A DNA stretch of 64,000 nt, taken from NCBI GenBank assembly GCA_911728455.2, contig OU452240.1, positions 5,093,913 through 5,157,912 on the forward strand, in the 5' to 3' direction. Source of the DNA: Marthasterias glacialis. Lineage: Eukaryota; Echinodermata; Asteroidea; Forcipulatida; Asteriidae. This document shows positions 11,901-26,165 of this stretch, piece by piece. A program made the position numbers and the translations under genes. Under the pieces are notes generated by a model. The model saw only the letters and a program-made list of their open reading frames with translations. It ran no database searches and had not been told where the DNA came from. How positions within the stretch are numbered: the stretch's first letter is position 1; every line of letters starts with the position of its first letter.

Positions 11901-14900
11901 CCCCAGGATGTCCAGTGCATACGGCCATGCTGTGTGTACGTCAACAATAGCCAAGGCCGCGACATGTGTGATGGAACGATGCCAGCAAAAAAAAACGCCA
12001 AAAAAAGAAGTCGGCAGCGCCACGGCCAATAACTCCAGAAATAATGGGGCTAGAGAGGAATTTCTTGTACCTGCAGGTAGCTGCAATAGTCCTCTATCCG
12101 AAAATCTGGTTTTTCCGGCCAGCCAGGGCCATCTTCAGCCTTGAAACTACCAGGGAGCGGGGCTGCTCCGAATGCGCTTCAAACGCCTGTCTAATGGCAC
12201 TTTTGTACACGAAGCTGTAACAGAGTGGAAACAAGACTTAGCAACGGCTCTATCTCCCAAAGTATTGGCGGGAAACTGACAAGTCAGACACTGTTGGAAA
12301 GCTCTGCTCATGGGCTTTCCAAAAATGCCGGTCTTGGGGCTGCAGGATAAACAGGGAGGATGCCAAGGACCGCGGAGTCAGGACACCCCGATGATGTCCA
12401 GTGCATACAACCATGCTGTGTGTACGTCAACAATAGCCAAGCCCGCTACATGTGTGATGGACCGAAGCCAGCAAAAAAAAACCGCCAAAAAAAGAAGTCG
12501 GCAGCGCCACGGCCAATAACTCCAGAAATAATGGGGCTAGAGAGAAATTTCTTGTACCTGCAGGTAGCTGCAATAGTCCTCTATCCGCAAATCTGGTTTT
12601 TTCCGGCCAGCCAGGTCCATCTTCAGCCTTGAAACCACCAGGGAGCGGGGCTGCTCCGAATGCGCTTCAAACGCCTGTCTAATGGCACTTTTGTACACGA
12701 AGCTGTAACAGAGTGGAAACAAGACTTAGCAACGGCTCTATCTCCCAAAGTATTGGCGGGAAACTGACAAGTCTGACACTGTTGGAAAGCTCTGCTCATG
12801 GGCTTTCCAAAAATGCCGGTCTTGGGGCTGCAGGATAAACAGGGAGGATGCCAAGGACCGCGGAGTCAGGACACCCCGATGATGTCCAGTGCATACAACC
12901 ATGCTGTGTGTACGTCAACAATAGCCAAGCCCGCTACATGTGTGATGGACCGAAGCCAGCAAAAAAAAACCGCCAAAAAAAGAAGTCGGCAGCGCCACGG
13001 CCAATAACTCCAGAAATAATGGGGCTAGAGAGAAATTTCTTGTACCTGCAGGTAGCTGCAATAGTCCTCTATCCGCAAATCTGGTTTTTTTCCGGCCAGC
13101 CAGGTTCATCTTCAGCCTTGAAACCACCAGGGAGCGGGGCTGCTCCGAATGCGCTTCAAACGCCTGTCTAATGGCACTTTTGTACACGAAGCTGTAACAG
13201 AGTGGAAACAAGACTTAGCAACGGCTCTATCTCCCAAAGTATTGGCGGGAAACTGACAAGTCTGACACTGTTGGAAAGCTCTGCTCATGGGCTTTCCAAA
13301 AATGCCGGTCTTGGGGCTGCAGGATAAACAGGGAGGATGCCAAGGACCGCGGAGTCAGGACACCCCCAGGATGTCCAGTGCATACGGCCATGCTGTGTGT
13401 ACGTCAACAATAGCCAAGCCCGCGACATGTGTGATGGAACGATGCCAGCAAAAAAAAACGCCAAAAAAAGAAGTCGGCAGCGCCACGGCCAATAACTCCA
13501 GAAATAATGGGGCTAGAGAGGAATTTCTTGTACCTGCAGGTAGCTGCAATAGTCCTCTATCCGAAAATCTGGTTTTTCCGGCCAGCCAGGGCCATCTTCA
13601 GCCTTGAAACTACCAGGGAGCGGGGCTGCTCCGAATGCGCTTCAAACGCCTGTCTAATGGCACTTTTGTACACGAAGCTGTAACAGAGTGGAAACAAGAC
13701 TTAGCAACGGCTCTATCTCCCAAAGTATTGGCGGGAAACTGACAAGTCTGACACTGTTGGAAAGCTCTGCTCATGGGCTTTCCAAAAATGCCGGTCTTGG
13801 GGCTGCAGGATAAACAGGGAGGATGCCAAGGACCGCGGAGTCAGGACACCCCGATGATGTCCAGTGCATACAACCATGCTGTGTGTACGTCAACAATAGC
13901 CAAGCCCGCTACATGTGTGATGGAACGATGCCAGCAAAAAAAAACGCCAAAAAAAGAAGTCGGCAGCGCCACGGCCAATAACTCCAGAAATAATGGGGCT
14001 AGAGAGGAATTTCTTGTACCTGCAGGTAGCTGCAATAGTCCTCTATCCGAAAATCTGGTTTTCCCGGCCAGCCAGGGCCATCTTCAGCCTTGAAACCACC
14101 AGGGAGCGGGGCTGCTCCGAATGCGCTTCAAACGCCTGTCTAATGGCACTTTTGTACACGAAGCTGTAACAGAGTGGAAACAAGACTTAGCAACGGCTCT
14201 ATCTCCCAAAGTATTGGCGGGAAACTGACAAGTCTGACACTGTTGGAAAGCTCTGCTCAAGGGCTTTCCAAAAATGCCAGTCTTGGGGCTGCAGGATAAA
14301 CAGGGAGGATGCCAAGGACCGCGGAGTCAGGACACCCCGATGATGTCCAGTGCATACAACCATGCTGTGTGTACGTCAACAATAGCCAAGCCCGCTACAT
14401 GTGTGATGGAACGATGCCAGCAAAAAAAAACGCCAAAAAAAGAAGTCGGCAGCGCCACGGCCAATAACTCCAGAAAGAATGGGGCTAGAGAGATATTTCT
14501 TGTACCTGCAGGTAGCTGCAATAGTCCTCTATCTGAAAATCTGGTTTTCCCTGCCAGCTAGGGCCATCTTCAGCCTTGAAATCACCAGGGAGCGGGGCTG
14601 CTCCGAATGTGCTTCAAACGCCTGTCTAATGGCACTTTTGTACACGAAGCTGTAACAGAGTGGAAACAAGACTTAGCAACGGCTCTATCTCCCAAAGTAT
14701 TGGCGGGAAACTGACAAGTCTGACACTGTTGGAAAGCTCTGCTCATGGGCTTTCCAAAAATGCCAGTCTTGGGGCTGCAGGATAAACAGGGAGGATGCCA
14801 AGGACCGCGGAGTCAGGACACCCCGATGATGTCCAGTGCATACAACCATGCTGTGTGTACGTCAACAATAGCCAAGCCCGCTACATGTGTGATGGAACGA

Positions 14901-17900
14901 TGCCAGCAAAAAAAAACGCCAAAAAAAGAAGTCGGCAGCGCCACGGCCAATAACTCCAGAAATAATGGGGCTAGAGAGATATTTCTTGTACCTGCAGGTA
15001 GCTGCAATAGTCCTCTATCTGAAAATCTGGTTTTCCCTGCCAGCTAGGGCCATCTTCAGCCTTGAAATCACCAGGGAGCGGGGCTGCTCCGAATGTGCTT
15101 CAAACGCCTGTCTAATGGCACTTTTGTACACGAAGCTGTAACAGAGTGGAAACAAGACTTAGCAACGGCTCTATCTCCCAAAGTATTGGCGGGAAACTGA
15201 CAAGTCTGACACTGTTGGAAAGCTCTGCTCATGGGCTTTCCAAAAATGCCGGTCTTGGGGCTGCAGGATAAACAGGGAGGATGCCAAGGACCGCGGAGTC
15301 AGGACACCCCGATGATGTCCAGTGCATACAACCATGCTGTGTGTACGTCAACAATAGCCAAGCCCGCGACATGTGTGATGGAACGATGCCAGCAAAAAAA
15401 AACGCCAAAAAAAGAAGTCGGCAGCGCCACGGCCAATAACTCCAGAAATAATGGGGCTAGAGAGGAATTTCTTGTACCTGCAGGTAGCTGCAATAGTCCT
15501 CTATCCGCAAATCTGTTTTTTTCCGGCCAGCCAGGGCCATCTTCAGCCTTGAAACTACCAGGGAGCGGGGCTGCTCCGAATGTGCTTCAAACGCCTGTCT
15601 AATGGCACTTTTGTACACGAAGCTGTAACAGAGTGGAAACAAGACTTAGCAACGGCTCTATCTCCCAAAGTATTGGCGGGAAACTGACAAGTCTGACACT
15701 GTTGGAAAGCTCTGCTCATGGGCTTTCCAAAAATGCCGGTCTTGGGGCTGCAGGATAAACAGGGAGGATGCCAAGGACCGCGGAGTCAGGACACCCCGAT
15801 GATGTCCAGTGCATACAACCATGCTGTGTGTACGTCAACAATAGCCAAGCCCGCTACATGTGTGATGGAACGATGCCAGCAAAAAAAAACGCCAAAAAAA
15901 GAAGTCGGCAGCGCCACGGCCAATAACTCCAGAAATAATGGGGCTAGAGAGAAATTTCTTGTACCTGCAGGTAGCTGCAATAGTCCTCTATCCGCAAATC
16001 TGTTTTTTTCCGGCCAGCCAGGTCCATCTTCAGCCTTGAAACCACCAGGGAGCGGGGCTGCTCCGAATGCGCTTCAAACGCCTGTCTAATGGCACTTTTG
16101 TACACGAAGCTGTAACAGAGTGGAAACAAGACTTAGCAACGGCTCTATCTCCCAAAGTATTGGCGGGAAACTGACAAGTCTGACACTGTTGGAAAGCTCT
16201 GCTCATGGGCTTTCCAAAAATGCCGGTCTTGGGGCTGCAGGATAAACAGGGAGGATGCCAAGGACCGCGGAGTCAGGACACCCCCAGGATGTCCAGTGCA
16301 TACGGCCATGCTGTGTGTACGTCAACAATAGCCAAGGCCGCGACATGTGTGATGGAACGATGCCAGCAAAAAAAAACGCCAAAAAAGAAGTCGGCAGCGC
16401 CACGGCCAATAACTCCAGAAATAATGGGGCTAGAGAGGAATTTCTTGTACCTGCAGGTAGCTGCAATAGTCCTCTATCCGAAAATCTGGTTTTTCCGTTC
16501 AGCCAGGGCCATCTTCAGCCTCGAAACTACCAGGGAGCGGGGCTGCTCCGAATGCGCTTCAAACGCCTGTCTAATGGCACTTTTGTACACGAAGCTGTAA
16601 CAGAGTGGAAACAAGACTTAGCAACGGCTCTATCTCCCAAAGTATTGGCGGGAAACTGACAAGTCTGACACTGTTGGAAAGCTCTGCTCATGGGCTTTCC
16701 AAAAATGCCGGTCTTGGGGCTGCAGGATAAACAGGGAGGATGCCAAGGACCGCGGAGTCAGGACACCCCGATGATGTCCAGTGCATACAACCATGCTGTG
16801 TGTACGTCAACAATAGCCAAGCCCGCTACATGTGTGATGGAACGATGCCAGCAAAAAAAAACGCCAAAAAAAGAAGTCGGCAGCGCCACGGCCAATAACT
16901 CCAGAAATAATGGGGCTAGAGAGATATTTCTTGTACCTGCAGGTAGCTGCAATAGTCCTCTATCCGCAAATCTGGTTTTTTCCGGACAGCCAGGTCCATC
17001 TTCAGCCTTGAAACCACCAGGGAGCGGGGCTGCTCCGAATGCGCTTCAAACGCCTGTCTAATGGCAGTTTTGTACACGAAGCTGTAACAGAGTGGAAACA
17101 AGACTTAGCAACGGCTCTATCTCCCAAAGTATTGGCGGGAAACTGACAAGTCTGACACTGTTGGAAAGCTCTGCTCATGGGCTTTCCAAAAATGCCGGTC
17201 TTGGGGCTGCAGGATAAACAGGGAGGATGCCAAGGACCGCGGAGTCAGGACACCCCCAGGATGTCCAGTGCATACGGCCATGCTGTGTGTACGTCAACAA
17301 TAGCCAAGGCCGCTACATGTGTGATGGAACGATGCCAGCAAAAAAAAAACGCCAAAAAAAGAAGTCGGCAGCGCCACGGCCAATAACTCCAGAAATAATG
17401 GGGCTAGAGAGGAATTTCTTGTACCTGCAGGTAGCTGCAATAGTCCTCTATCCGCAAATCTGTTTTTTTCCGGCCAGCCAGGGCCATCTTCAGCCTTGAA
17501 ACTACCAGGGAGCGGGGCTGCTCCGAATGTGCTTCAAACGCCTGTCTAATGGCACTTTTGTACACGAAGCTGTAACAGAGTGGAAACAAGACTTAGCAAC
17601 GGCTCTATCTCCCAAAGTATTGGCGGGAAACTGACAAGTCTGACACTGTTGGAAAGCTCTGCTCATGGGCTTTCCAAAAATGCCGGTCTTGGGGCTGCAG
17701 GATAAACAGGGAGGATGCCAAGGACCGCGGAGTCAGGACACCCCGATGATGTCCAGTGCATACAACCATGCTGTGTGTACGTCAACAATAGCCAAGCCCG
17801 CTACATGTGTGATGGAACGATGCCAGCAAAAAAAAACGCCAAAAAAAGAAGTCGGCAGCGCCACGGCCAATAACTCCAGAAATAATGGGGCTAGAGAGAA

Positions 17901-20900
17901 ATTTCTTGTACCTGCAGGTAGCTGCAATAGTCCTCTATCCGCAAATCTGTTTTTTTCCGGCCAGCCAGGTCCATCTTCAGCCTTGAAACCACCAGGGAGC
18001 GGGGCTGCTCCGAATGCGCTTCAAACGCCTGTCTAATGGCACTTTTGTACACGAAGCTGTAACAGAGTGGAAACAAGAATTAGCAACGGCTCTATCTCCC
18101 AAAGTATTGGCGGGAAACTGACAAGTCTGACACTGTTGGAAAGCTCTGCTCATGGGCTTTCCAAAAATGCCGGTCTTGGGGCTGCAGGATAAACAGGGAG
18201 GATGCCAAGGACCGCGGAGTCAGGACACCCCGATGATGTCCAGTGCATACAACCATGCTGTGTGTACGTCAACAATAGCCAAGCCCGCTACATGTGTGAT
18301 GGAACGATGCCAGCAAAAAAAAACGCCAAAAAAAGAAGTCGGCAGCGCCACGGCCAATAACTCCAGAAAGAATGGGGCTAGAGAGATATTTCTTGTACCT
18401 GCAGGTAGCTGCAATAGTCCTCTATCTGAAAATCTGGTTTTCCCGGCCAGCTAGGGCCATCTTCAGCCTTGAAACCACCAGGGAGCGGGGCTGCTCCGAA
18501 TGTGCTTCAAACGCCTGTCTAATGGCACTTTTGTACACGAAGCTGTAACAGAGTGGAAACAAGACTTAGCAACGGCTCTATCTCCCAAAGTATTGGCGGG
18601 AAACTGACAAGTCTGACACTGTTGGAAAGCTCTGCTCATGGGCTTTCCAAAAATGCCGGTCTTGGGGCTGCAGGATAAACAGGGAGGATGCCAAGGACCG
18701 CGGAGTCAGGACACCCCGATGATGTCAAGTGCATACGGCCATGCTGTGTGTACGTCAACAATAGCCAAGGCCGCTACATGTGTGATGGACCGAAGCCAGC
18801 AAAAAAAAAACGCCAAAAAAGAAGTCGGCAGCGCCACGGCCAATAACTCCAGAAATAATGGGGCTAGAGAGAAATTTCTTGTACCTGCAGGTAGCTGCAA
18901 TAGTCCTCTATCCGCAAATCTGTTTTTTTCCGGCCAGCCAGGTCCATCTTCAGCCTTGAAACCACCAGGGAGCGGGGCTGCTCCGAATGCGCTTCAAACG
19001 CCTGTCTAATGGCACTTTTGTACACGAAGCTGTAACAGAGTGGAAACAAGACTTAGCAACGGCTCTATCTCCCAAAGTATTGGCGGGAAACTGACAAGTC
19101 TGACACTGTTGGAAAGCTCTGCTCTTGGGCTTTCCAAAAATGCCGGTCTTGGGGCTGCAGGATAAACAGGGAGGATGCCAAGGACCGCGGAGTCAGGACA
19201 CCCCCAGGATGTCCAGTGCATACAACCATGCTGTGTGTACGTCAACAATAGCCAAGCCTGCTACATGTGTGATGGAACGATGCCAGCAAAAAAAAACGCA
19301 AAGTATTGGCGGGAAACTGACAAGTCTGACACTGTTGGAAAGCTCTGCTCATGGGCTTTCCAAAAATGCCGGTCTTGGGGCTGCAGGATAAACAGGGAGG
19401 ATGCCAAGGACCGCGGAGTCAGGACACCCCCAGGATGTCCAGTGCATACGGCCATGCTGTGTGTACGTCAACAATAGCCAAGGCCGCGACATGTGTGATG
19501 GAACGATGCCAGCAAAAAAAAACGCCAAAAAAAGAAGTCGGCAGCGCCACGGCCAATAACTCCAGAAATAATGGGGCTAGAGAGGAATTTCTTGTACCTG
19601 CAGGTAGCTGCAATAGTCCTCTATCCGAAAATCTGGTTTTCCCGGCCAGCCAGGGCCATCTTCAGCCTTGAAACTACCAGGGAGCGGGGCTGCTCCGAAT
19701 GCGCTTCAAACGCCTGTCTAATGGCACTTTTGTACACGAAGCTGTAACAGAGTGGAAACAAGACTTAGCAACGGCTCTATCTCCCAAAGTATTGGCGGGA
19801 AACTGACAAGTCTGACACTGTTGGAAAGCTCTGCTCATGGGCTTTCCAAAAATGCCGGTCTTGGGGCTGCAGGATAAACAGGGAGGATGCCAAGGACCGC
19901 GGAGTCAGGACACCCCCAGGATGTCCAGTGCATACGGCCATGCTGTGTGTACGTCAACAATAGCCAAGCCCGCTACATGTGTGATGGAACGATGCCAGCA
20001 AAAAAAAACGCCAAAAAAAGAAGTCGGCAGCGCCACGGCCAATAACTCCAGAAATAATGGGGCTAGAGAGATATTTCTTGTACCTGCAGGTAGCTGCAAT
20101 AGTCCTCTATCTGAAAATCTGGTTTTCCCGGCCAGCTAGGGCCATCTTCAGCCTTGAAACCACCAGGGAGCGGGGCTGCTCCGAATGTGCTTCAAACGCC
20201 TGTCTAATGGCACTTTTGTACACGAAGCTGTAACAGAGTGGAAACAAGACTTAGCAACGGCTCTATCTCCCAAAGTATTGGCGGGAAACTGACAAGTCTG
20301 ACACTGTTGGAAAGCTCTGCTCATGGGCTTTCCAAAAATGCCGGTCTTGGGGCTGCAGGATAAACAGGGAGGATGCCAAGGACCGCGGAGTCAGGACACC
20401 CCGATGATGTCCAGTGCATACGGCCATGCTGTGTGTACGTCAACAATAGCCAAGGCCGCTACATGTGTGATGGACCGAAGCCAGCAAAAAAAAAACGCCA
20501 AAAAAAGAAGTCGGCAGCGCCACGGCCAATAACTCCAGAAATAATGGGGCTAGAGAGAAATTTCTTGTACCTGCAGGTAGCTGCAATAGTCCTCTATCCG
20601 CAAATCTGTTTTTTTCCGGCCAGCCAGGTCCATCTTCAGCCTTGAAACCACCAGGGAGCGGGGCTGCTCCGAATGCGCTTCAAACGCCTGTCTAATGGCA
20701 CTTTTGTACACGAAGCTGTAACAGAGTGGAAACAAGACTTAGCAACGGCTCTATCTCCCAAAGTATTGGCGGGAAACTGACAAGTCTGACACTGTTGGAA
20801 AGCTCTGCTCATGGGCTTTCCAAAAATGCCGGTCTTGGGGCTGCAGGATAAACAGGGAGGATGCCAAGGACCGCGGAGTCAGGACACCCCCAGGATGTCC

Positions 20901-23900
20901 AGTGCATACGGCCATGCTGTGTGTACGTCAACAATAGCCAAGGCCGCGACATGTGTGATGGAACGATGCCAGCAAAAAAAAACGCCAAAAAAAGAAGTCG
21001 GCAGCGCCACGGCCAATAACTCCAGAAATAATGGGGCTAGAGAGGAATTTCTTGTACCTGCAGGTAGCTGCAATAGTCCTCTATCCGAAAATCTGGTTTT
21101 TCCGTTCAGCCAGGGCCATCTTCAGCCTCGAAACTACCAGGGAGCGGGGCTGCTCCGAATGCGCTTCAAACGCCTGTCTAATGGCACTTTTGTACACGAA
21201 GCTGTAACAGAGTGGAAACAAGACTTAGCAACGGCTCTATCTCCCAAAGTATTGGCGGGAAACTGACAAGTCTGACACTGTTGGAAAGCTCTGCTCATGG
21301 GCTTTCCAAAAATGCCGGTCTTCGGGCTGCAGGATAAACACGGAGGATGCCAAGGACCGCGGAGTCAGGACACCCCGATGATGTCCAGTGCATACAACCA
21401 TGCTGTGTGTACGTCAACAATAGCCAAGCCCCTTACATGTGTGATGGAACGATGCCAGCAAAAAAAAACGCCTAAAAAAGAAGTCGGCAGCGCCACGGCC
21501 AATAACTCCAGAAATAATGGGGCTAGAGAGATATTTCTTGTACCTGCAGGTAGCTGCAATAGTCCTCTATCTGAAAATCTGGTTTTCCCGGCCAGCTAGG
21601 GCCATCTTCAGCCTTGAAACCACCAGGGAGCGGGGCTGCTCCGAATGTGCTTCAAACGCCTGTCTAATGGCACTTTTGTACACGAAGCTGTAACAGAGTG
21701 GAAACAAGACTTAGCAACGGCTCTATCTCCCAAAGTATTGGCGGGAAACTGACAAGTCTGACACTGTTGGAAAGCTCTGCTCATGGGCTTTCCAAAAATG
21801 CCGGTCTTGGGGCTGCAGGATAAACACGGAGGATGCCAAGGACCGCGGAGTCAGGACACCCCGATGATGTCCAGTGCATACAACCATGCTGTGTGTACGT
21901 CAACAATAGCCAAGGCCGCTACATGTGTGATGGACCGAAGCCAGCAAAAAAAAAACGCCTAAAAAAGAAGTCGGCAGCGCCACGGCCAATAACTCCAGAA
22001 ATAATGGGGCTAGAGAGAAATTTCTTGTACCTGCAGGTAGCTGCAATAGTCCTCTATCCGCAAATCTGTTTTTTTCCGGCCAGCCAGGTCCATCTTCAGC
22101 CTTGAAACCACCAGGGAGCGGGGCTGCTCCGAATGCGCTTCAAACGCCTGTCTAATGGCACTTTTGTACACGAAGCTGTAACAGAGTGGAAACAAGACTT
22201 AGCAACGGCTCTATCTCCCAAAGTATTGGCGGGAAACTGACAAGTCTGACACTGTTGGAAAGCTCTGCTCATGGGCTTTCCAAAAATGCCGGTCTTGGGG
22301 CTGCAGGATAAACAGGGAGGATGCCAAGGACCGCGGAGTCAGGACACCCCGATGATGTCCAGTGCATACAACCATGCTGTGTGTACGTCAACAATAGCCA
22401 AGCCCGCTACATGTGTGATGGACCGAAGCCAGCAAAAAAAAACCGCCAAAAAAAGAAGTCGGCAGCGCCACGGCCAATAACTCCAGAAATAATGGGGCTA
22501 GAGAGAAATTTCTTGTACCTGCAGGTAGCTGCAATAGTCCTCTATCCGCAAATCTGGTTTTTTCCGGCCAGCCAGGTCCATCTTCAGCCTTGAAACCACC
22601 AGGGAGCGGGGCTGCTCCGAATGCGCTTCAAACGCCTGTCTAATGGCACTTTTGTACACGAAGCTGTAACAGAGTGGAAACAAGACTTAGCAACGGCTCT
22701 ATCTCCCAAAGTATTGGCGGGAAACTGACAAGTCTGACACTGTTGGAAAGCTCTGCTCATGGGCTTTCCAAAAATGCCGGTCTTGGGGCTGCAGGATAAA
22801 CAGGGAGGATGCCAAGGACCGCGGAGTCAGGACACCCCGATGATGTCCAGTGCATACGGCCATGCTGTGTGTACGTCAACAATAGCCAAGGCCGCGACAT
22901 GTGTGATGGAACGATGCCAGCAAAAAAAAACGCCAAAAAAAGAAGTCGGCAGCGCCACGGCCAATAACTCCAGAAATAATGGGGCTAGAGAGGAATTTCT
23001 TGTACCTGCAGGTAGCTGCAATAGTCCTCTATCCGAAAATCTGGTTTTTCCGTTCAGCCAGGGCCATCTTCAGCCTCGAAACTACCAGGGAGCGGGGCTG
23101 CTCCGAATGCGCTTCAAACGCCTGTCTAATGGCACTTTTGTACACGAAGCTGTAACAGAGTGGAAACAAGACTTAGCAACGGCTCTATCTCCCAAAGTAT
23201 TGGCGGGAAACTGACAAGTCTGACACTGTTGGAAAGCTCTGCTCATGGGCTTTCCAAAAATGCCGGTCTTGGGGCTGCAGGATAAACACGGAGGATGCCA
23301 AGGACCGCGGAGTCAGGACACCCCGATGATGTCCAGTGCATACAACCATGCTGTGTGTACGTCAACAATAGCCAAGCCCCTTACATGTGTGATGGAACGA
23401 TGCCAGCAAAAAAAAACGCCTAAAAAAGAAGTCGGCAGCGCCACGGCCAATAACTCCAGAAATAATGGGGCTAGAGAGATATTTCTTGTACCTGCAGGTA
23501 GCTGCAAAGGTCCTCTATCTGAAAATCTGGTTTTCCCGGCCAGCTAGGGCCATCTTCAGCCTTGAAACCACCAGGGAGCGGGGCTGCTCCGAATGTGCTT
23601 CAAACGCCTGTCTAATGGCACTTTTGTACACGAAGCTGTAACAGAGTGGAAACAAGACTTAGCAACGGCTCTATCTCCCAAAGTATTGGCGGGAAACTGA
23701 CAAGTCTGACACTGTTGGAAAGCTCTGCTCATGGGCTTTCCAAAAATGCCGGTCTTGGGGCTGCAGGATAAACAGGGAGGATGCCAAGGACCGCGGAGTC
23801 AGGACACCCCGATGATGTCCAGTGCATACGGCCATGCTGTGTGTACGTCAACAATAGCCAAGGCCGCTACATGTGTGATGGACCGAAGCCAGCAAAAAAA

Positions 23901-26165
23901 AAACGCCAAAAAAAGAAGTCGGCAGCGCCACGGCCAATAACTCCAGAAATAATGGGGCTAGAGAGAAATTTCTTGTACCTGCAGGTAGCTGCAATAGTCC
24001 TCTATCCGCAAATCTGGTTTTTTCCGGCCAGCCAGGTCCATCTTCAGCCTTGAAACCACCAGGGAGCGGGGCTGCTCCGAATGCGCTTCAAACGCCTGTC
24101 TAATGGCACTTTTGTACACGAAGCTGTAACAGAGTGGAAACAAGACTTAGCAACGGCTCTATCTCCCAAAGTATTGGCGGGAAACTGACAAGTCTGACAC
24201 TGTTGGAAAGCTCTGCTCATGGGCTTTCCAAAAATGCCGGTCTTGGGGCTGCAGGATAAACAGGGAGGATGCCAAGGACCGCGGAGTCAGGACACCCCCA
24301 GGATGTCCAGTGCATACGGCCATGCTGTGTGTACGTCAACAATAGCCAAGGCCGCGACATGTGTGATGGAACGATGCCAGCAAAAAAAAACGCCAAAAAA
24401 AGAAGTCGGCAGCGCCACGGCCAATAACTCCAGAAATAATGGGGCTAGAGAGGAATTTCTTGTACCTGCAGGTAGCTGCAATAGTCCTCTATCCGAAAAT
24501 CTGGTTTTTTCCGGCCAGCCAGGGCCATCTTCAGCCTTGAAACTACCAGGGAGCGGGGCTGCTCCGAATGCGCTTCAAACGCCTGTCTAATGGCACTTTT
24601 GTACACGAAGCTGTAACAGAGTGGAAACAAGACTTAGCAACGGCTCTATCTCCCAAAGTATTGGCGGGAAACTGACAAGTCTGACACTGTTGGAAAGCTC
24701 TGCTCATGGGCTTTCCAAAAATGCCGGTCTTGGGGCTGCAGGATAAACAGGGAGGATGCCAAGGACCGCGGAGTCAGGACACCCCGATGATGTCCAGTGC
24801 ATACAACCATGCTGTGTGTACGTCAACAATAGCCAAGCCCGCTACATGTGTGATGGACCGAAGCCAGCAAAAAAAAACCGCCAAAAAAAGAAGTCGGCAG
24901 CGCCACGGCCAATAACTCCAGAAATAATGGGGCTAGAGAGAAATTTCTTGTACCTGCAGGTAGCTGCAATAGTCCTCTATCCGCAAATCTGTTTTTTTCC
25001 GGCCAGCCAGGTCCATCTTCAGCCTTGAAACCACCAGGGAGCGGGGCTGCTCCGAATGCGCTTCAAACGCCTGTCTAATGGCACTTTTGTACACGAAGCT
25101 GTAACAGAGTGGAAACAAGACTTAGCAACGGCTCTATCTCCCAAAGTATTGGCGGGAAACTGACAAGTCTGACACTGTTGGAAAGCTCTGCTCATGGGCT
25201 TTCCAAAAATGCCGGTCTTGGGGCTGCAGGATAAACAGGGAGGATGCCAAGGACCGCGGAGTCAGGACACCCCCAGGATGTCCAGTGCATACGGCCATGC
25301 TGTGTGTACGTCAACAATAGCCAAGGCCGCGACATGTGTGATGGAACGATGCCAGCAAAAAAAAACGCCAAAAAAAGAAGTCGGCAGCGCCACGGCCAAT
25401 AACTCCAGAAATAATGGGGCTAGAGAGGAATTTCTTGTACCTGCAGGTAGCTGCAATAGTCCTCTATCCGAAAATCTGGTTTTTCCGGCCAGCCAGGGCC
25501 ATCTTCAGCCTTGAAACTACCAGGGAGCGGGGCTGCTCCGAATGCGCTTCAAACGCCTGTCTAATGGCACTTTTGTACACGAAGCTGTAACAGAGTGGAA
25601 ACAAGACTTAGCAACGGCTCTATCTCCCAAAGTATTGGCGGGAAACTGACAAGTCTGACACTGTTGGAAAGCTCTGCTCATGGGCTTTCCAAAAATGCCA
25701 GTCTTGGGGCTGCAGGATAAACAGGGAGGATGCCAAGGACCGCGGAGTCAGGACACCCCGATGATGTCCAGTGCATACAACCATGCTGTGTGTACGTCAA
25801 CAATAGCCAAGCCCGCTACATGTGTGATGGAACGATGCCAGCAAAAAAAAACGCCAAAAAAAGAAGTCGGCAGCGCCACGGCCAATAACTCCAGAAATAA
25901 TGGGGCTAGAGAGATATTTCTTGTACCTGCAGGTAGCTGCAATAGTCCTCTATCTGAAAATCTGGTTTTCCCGGCCAGCTAGGGCCATCTTCAGCCTTGA
26001 AACCACCAGGGAGCGGGGCTGCTCCGAATGCGCTTCAAACGCCTGTCTAATGGCACTTTTGTACACGAAGCTGTAACAGAGTGGAAACAAGACTTAGCAA
26101 CGGCTCTATCTCCCAAAGTATTGGCGGGAAACTGACAAGTCTGACACTGTTGGAAAGCTCTGCTC
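8901..26165. repeat. Sub-array III: 36 units of alternating variant types
   Basis: Anchors are 8901, 9387, 9875, 10361, 10848, 11335, 11824, 12310, 12798, 13287, 13773, 14259, 14745, 15231, 15718, 16205, 16690, 17177, 17665, 18152, 18638, 19125, 19351, 19837, 20323, 20811, 21297, 21783, 22271, 22759, 23245, 23731, 24219, 24706, 25194 and 25680. Two main types interleave. One has GATGATG with CAACCATGC and AAGCCCGC; the other has CCAGGATG with CGGCCATGC and AAGGCCGCG. Three units (16205, 20811, 22759) share the rare CCGTTCAGCC and CAGCCTCGAAAC. Units 20811 and 21297 recur at 22759 and 23245 (offset 1948). Units 12310 and 12798 are nearly identical neighbours. Confidence 0.88.
19125..19350. repeat. 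Monomer with 261-bp internal deletion
   Basis: This unit is 226 bp instead of about 487. It runs normally to the first A-tract and CGC (about 19299), then jumps straight to AAAGTATTGGCGGG, which normally lies just before the next hairpin. The junction shares about 1 base. The E2F-like site and the hairpins on both sides survive. The loop of its own hairpin also carries a private T (GCTCTTGGG). Confidence 0.9.
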
